From the NCBI GenBank assembly GCA_021795795.1, contig JAJYPA010000015.1, positions 1 to 45,248 on the forward strand: a stretch of 45,248 bases of DNA. Direction: 5' to 3'. The notes below the pieces were generated by a model. The model saw only the letters and a list, made by a program, of their open reading frames with translations. It was not told the DNA's origin and searched no databases. The translations under genes were made by a program, and so were the position numbers. This DNA comes from Pseudomonadota bacterium. GTDB taxonomy: Bacteria; Pseudomonadota; Gammaproteobacteria; Halothiobacillales; Halothiobacillaceae. How positions within the stretch are numbered: the stretch's first letter is position 1; each line of letters begins with the position of its first letter. Below are positions 42,685 through 45,248 of this stretch, piece after piece.

Positions 42685-45153
42685 ATGAAAATTAATCGCT
42701 TTACTTCATTGGCAGCAGTCGGTATAGGGATTGTGATTACTGCCCTGACTGCCAGTTTTTTTGTTGTTGAGCGTCATTTGATGTTGCAATCAGTGGCGGG
42801 CGATTTAAATCAGAATCTATTTTATGTCGAGAGTGAGCTTCGATATACACTTGGCGACAAACCCATTTCCCTGATACAGGGTATTCTCGATCGAGCAGTG
42901 GCGATTAATCGATCATTATTGGCTATTTCAGCTTCAGTTGATGGTGTGCATATTAGTGCGTCTTCATCGCGCTCTTTGGTTGGTACCTTGCTGAAAAAAA
43001 ATTATTTACCTGTGACTGATATGGCAAAAGGTATCATTAAAGGGCATGTTGATTATCGTGAAATAATAAATTATTACGAAAATAACGTGGATCAGAAGCA
43101 GGTTGTATTACTGATTACGCTAGACAGGAAATATGTATTTGACCGTATGAACAGGATTGCATTCTGGTATGGATTTGGTTTATTTATTGTTTTAAGTCTT
43201 ATTGCCATAGCTGTTTATATTGTCGCGGATAGAGTGATTACGATGCCATTTTCGCGGATTATTAATCATGCGCGGGAAGGGAACGCGCCAGCCGATTCTT
43301 ATTTTATTGATGAGCTGAATGAGCTGAACCGAACATTAAACGAGACATTCAGCGCTCTAAGCCAAAAGCAATATGAATTAAAGCAGTCGCTGGTGAAGAC
43401 AACCTACCTCGATGGTGTATTACGAACGGTGGCTGATATTAATCAGTTGCTTATCACGTCCAAGAATGTACGAGAATTAATGGGCCATAGTGTCAATCGG
43501 CTTGCGGTTCATCCTAGTTATAGTGTGTGCATGATCTTGCGGCTAGAACAGTCGCAACTGATTGTGCGTGCCTGCTCTCTTGATGATGACAACCCATTGA
43601 GTGTCGGGCGTTTGGTGAGCGATGCTGCTGAGATCAATGTGGAAAATCCGTTTGTTCAATCGTTTCTGACGCACCGGGCCGTAGTGGTTGATCAGATGTT
43701 GTTTAATCCCTCCGATTCGGGTTCGAGTCTTGCACCTTGGCAGTTGCTGGCAGCACAAACGGCGTCCGGATCACTGATTGCACTTCCGCTCGTTTCAAGC
43801 GTTCATGACGATCCGATTGGCGTGCTGGCTGTGTACGCACAGCGTGCGTCGGGTTTTGATCTACAGGAAATAGCGATGCTGGAGGAGTTGGCAGGCGATA
43901 TCGGCTTCGCCATCCGGGCATTCGAACAGCGGGAACTGTTGCAACATCATCTGACGACGGATGCGAATACCGGATTGCCGAATCGAATGACATTTATCGA
44001 GCAACTGAAAAACAGCTCGGGTGGTTTGATCGGTTTGATCAATATTGATCGTTTCAGTGACATCAACGCCGTTTACGGTGTCGCCATCGGTGATTTGCTT
44101 CTGAAGCAGTATGGATTGTGGCTGGTTACGCACATCCATGATCTGAAAGATATTCACCTGTACAAAATGGGTGGCGATGAATTTGCGCTGTATTTCAGCT
44201 CTGTCGAATCGCTCCCCCAAATCAGGCATTTCTTCGATGAGTTGATTACCGCAACGACGAATTCAGCTTTCATGGTGGAAGGTGTGGAGATCGTGCTGAC
44301 CATTACGGTGGGTGTGGCCCACGCGGCCGATGGTGGGTTGGCTCATGCGTCTGCCGCCATCAAGCAGGCCAAACTGAATCACCAGAGCATCGGCCTGTTC
44401 GACGATCTGGATTCGACGAAGGAGCAGGAAAATAACATTGCCTGGTACAAGCGAATCAGAGATGCCATCGAAACATCTCGGATCGTGCCTTACTTCCAGC
44501 CTATTGTGGATAACAAGACGCAAGCGGTGACCAAGTATGAAGCGCTGATCCGGTTGATCGATTTGGATGGTCTGGTCATCAGCCCCAACCAGTTTCTGGA
44601 TGTTGCGAAGAAAACCAAACTCTATAGCCAATTGACTCGAACGATGATTGACAAGGTGCTGGAGGTATTCAAGGAAAGCGCAGTTCCGGTCAGCATCAAT
44701 CTGTCGACCGAAGATTTGCTGAATCAGGAATTGTCGGATTACCTCGAACAACGTTTGACGGAAACCGGCATGGGGCGTCTGATCGTGTTTGAAATCCTTG
44801 AAAGTGAGGGCGTGAACAACTACGAGGCCGTTAGTGCATTCATCCATCGGTTCAAGGCAATGGGTTGTCTGTTCGCCATCGACGACTTTGGTTCCGGCTA
44901 TTCCAACTTCGATCATCTGATCAAGTTGAACATGGATTTCCTGAAGATCGATGGCAGCCTGATCAGGACATTGCCGCATGACCGGAATACGCAGATTATT
45001 GTGCGGCACATCTGCGATTTTGCACATGAAATGGGTATTCGGACGGTGGCGGAGTTCGTGTCCAATGAAGCTATTTATCGTCAGGTCTGCGAGATCGGTA
45101 TCGACGACTCGCAAGGGTACTATTTTTACGAGCCGCTTGAGCGGCCCTTATGA
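42685..45153 (+). CDS. GGDEF-EAL c-di-GMP sensor protein with periplasmic and GAF domains
   Basis: The 822-residue protein has a membrane helix (about 10-28), a periplasmic domain (about 30-155), a second helix (about 160-182), a HAMP-like stretch, a coiled coil, a GAF domain (about 255-412), GGDEF (about 425-575; M-GGDEF at 496-500 intact) and EAL (about 590 to the end). EAL residues are all present: E619 in YEALIRL, SINLSTEDLL, FEILESE, AIDDFGSGYSNF, LKIDGSL, TVAEFVSN and SQGYYFYEP. Both synthesis and breakdown of c-di-GMP are therefore possible. Its position after the binding-protein gene recalls NspS/MbaA of Vibrio cholerae. The ribosome site is weak, suggesting translational coupling. 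Confidence 0.95.
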   Translation: MKINRFTSLAAVGIGIVITALTASFFVVERHLMLQSVAGDLNQNLFYVESELRYTLGDKPISLIQGILDRAVAINRSLLAISASVDGVHISASSSRSLVGTLLKKNYLPVTDMAKGIIKGHVDYREIINYYENNVDQKQVVLLITLDRKYVFDRMNRIAFWYGFGLFIVLSLIAIAVYIVADRVITMPFSRIINHAREGNAPADSYFIDELNELNRTLNETFSALSQKQYELKQSLVKTTYLDGVLRTVADINQLLITSKNVRELMGHSVNRLAVHPSYSVCMILRLEQSQLIVRACSLDDDNPLSVGRLVSDAAEINVENPFVQSFLTHRAVVVDQMLFNPSDSGSSLAPWQLLAAQTASGSLIALPLVSSVHDDPIGVLAVYAQRASGFDLQEIAMLEELAGDIGFAIRAFEQRELLQHHLTTDANTGLPNRMTFIEQLKNSSGGLIGLINIDRFSDINAVYGVAIGDLLLKQYGLWLVTHIHDLKDIHLYKMGGDEFALYFSSVESLPQIRHFFDELITATTNSAFMVEGVEIVLTITVGVAHAADGGLAHASAAIKQAKLNHQSIGLFDDLDSTKEQENNIAWYKRIRDAIETSRIVPYFQPIVDNKTQAVTKYEALIRLIDLDGLVISPNQFLDVAKKTKLYSQLTRTMIDKVLEVFKESAVPVSINLSTEDLLNQELSDYLEQRLTETGMGRLIVFEILESEGVNNYEAVSAFIHRFKAMGCLFAIDDFGSGYSNFDHLIKLNMDFLKIDGSLIRTLPHDRNTQIIVRHICDFAHEMGIRTVAEFVSNEAIYRQVCEIGIDDSQGYYFYEPLERPL

Positions 45154-45175
45154 GTGCAGAGTCGCGTTCAGCAAA

Positions 45176-45248
45176 CTAACTGGTGGCCAATAAATAGCCG
45201 TTCAGACTGACCACCACCACCACGGTGAGCCATCCGAGCCATCGGACC
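45176..45248 (-). CDS. C-terminal end of a membrane protein, cut by the window edge
   Basis: On the minus strand the last 24 codons read VRWLGWLTVVVVVSLNGYLL followed by ATS and a TAG at 45176-45178. One strongly hydrophobic helix with a basic start and a short tail is a typical last membrane segment. The pattern W-x4-V-LN-YLL recalls the last helix of Nramp-type metal transporters, but that is only a guess. It is convergent with the GGDEF-EAL gene. Confidence 0.45.
   Translation of the reverse strand, partial: VRWLGWLTVVVVVSLNGYLLATS

Overview
The window comes from a nitrogen-fixing, CO2-fixing proteobacterium, most likely a gammaproteobacterial sulfur-oxidising chemolithoautotroph of the Acidithiobacillus/Halothiobacillus kind. 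The reasons are a complete molybdenum-nitrogenase region, a proteobacterial-type phosphoribulokinase, periplasmic rhodanese, and gammaproteobacterial housekeeping genes (DUF1249/YqiB, YgfZ, TrmB, PrfC). The assignment to a lineage is inference. nifB, nifZ, nifT and a nifL are not in the window.

Layout. 1-4.6 kb: the 3' end of an IS3-family transposase, a tRNA-Gly/tRNA-Cys operon, an Rrf2/IscR-like regulator, a DUF1249 gene and a lytic transglycosylase. These are set among dense small inverted-repeat elements: three abutting elements at 1223-2036, a second copy of one of them at 3899-4430, a decayed IS5-family transposase and a membrane-protein ORF cut by an element. 4.6-12.3 kb, minus strand: operon iscA(nif)-nifU-nifS-nifV-nifP-nifW, followed by a double-domain SagB-like nitroreductase, a rhodanese-ankyrin protein and an FmdB zinc ribbon. 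12.5-22.8 kb, minus strand: one long operon nifHDK - [2Fe-2S] ferredoxin - nifEN - nifX - DUF269 - CCE_0567-like - fdxB - nifQ - an unrecognised gene, ending in a clear terminator. 23.3-27.7 kb, plus strand, divergent from nifH: pseudo-receiver protein - draT - draG - nifO - nifA.

The nif genes look wired as one regulon. Sigma-54 -24/-12 promoters with TGT-N10-ACA (or one-off ACC) NifA sites about 105 bp upstream of the likely start precede the iscA-nifU operon, nifH, and the pseudo-receiver-draT-draG-nifO-nifA operon. The last would put nifA under its own control. NifA carries the C-x11-C-x19-C-x4-C motif of oxygen-sensitive NifA proteins, and no NifL is seen. NifH has the arginine that DraT modifies, so the enzyme is probably also controlled after translation.

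28-39 kb: phosphoribulokinase, a YrhK-like membrane protein, trmB, thiG, ygfZ, a four-gene drug/heavy-substrate type ABC exporter (HlyD adaptor, double-ATPase, two permeases) and prfC. 39.1-45.2 kb: a lipoprotein, a periplasmic tandem rhodanese, a nested inverted-repeat element, then a tight three-gene set (secreted thioredoxin-fold-like protein, membrane-anchored solute-binding-like protein, GGDEF-EAL sensor) that looks like an extracytoplasmic sensing module feeding c-di-GMP signalling. The window ends in the C-terminus of a membrane protein on the minus strand.
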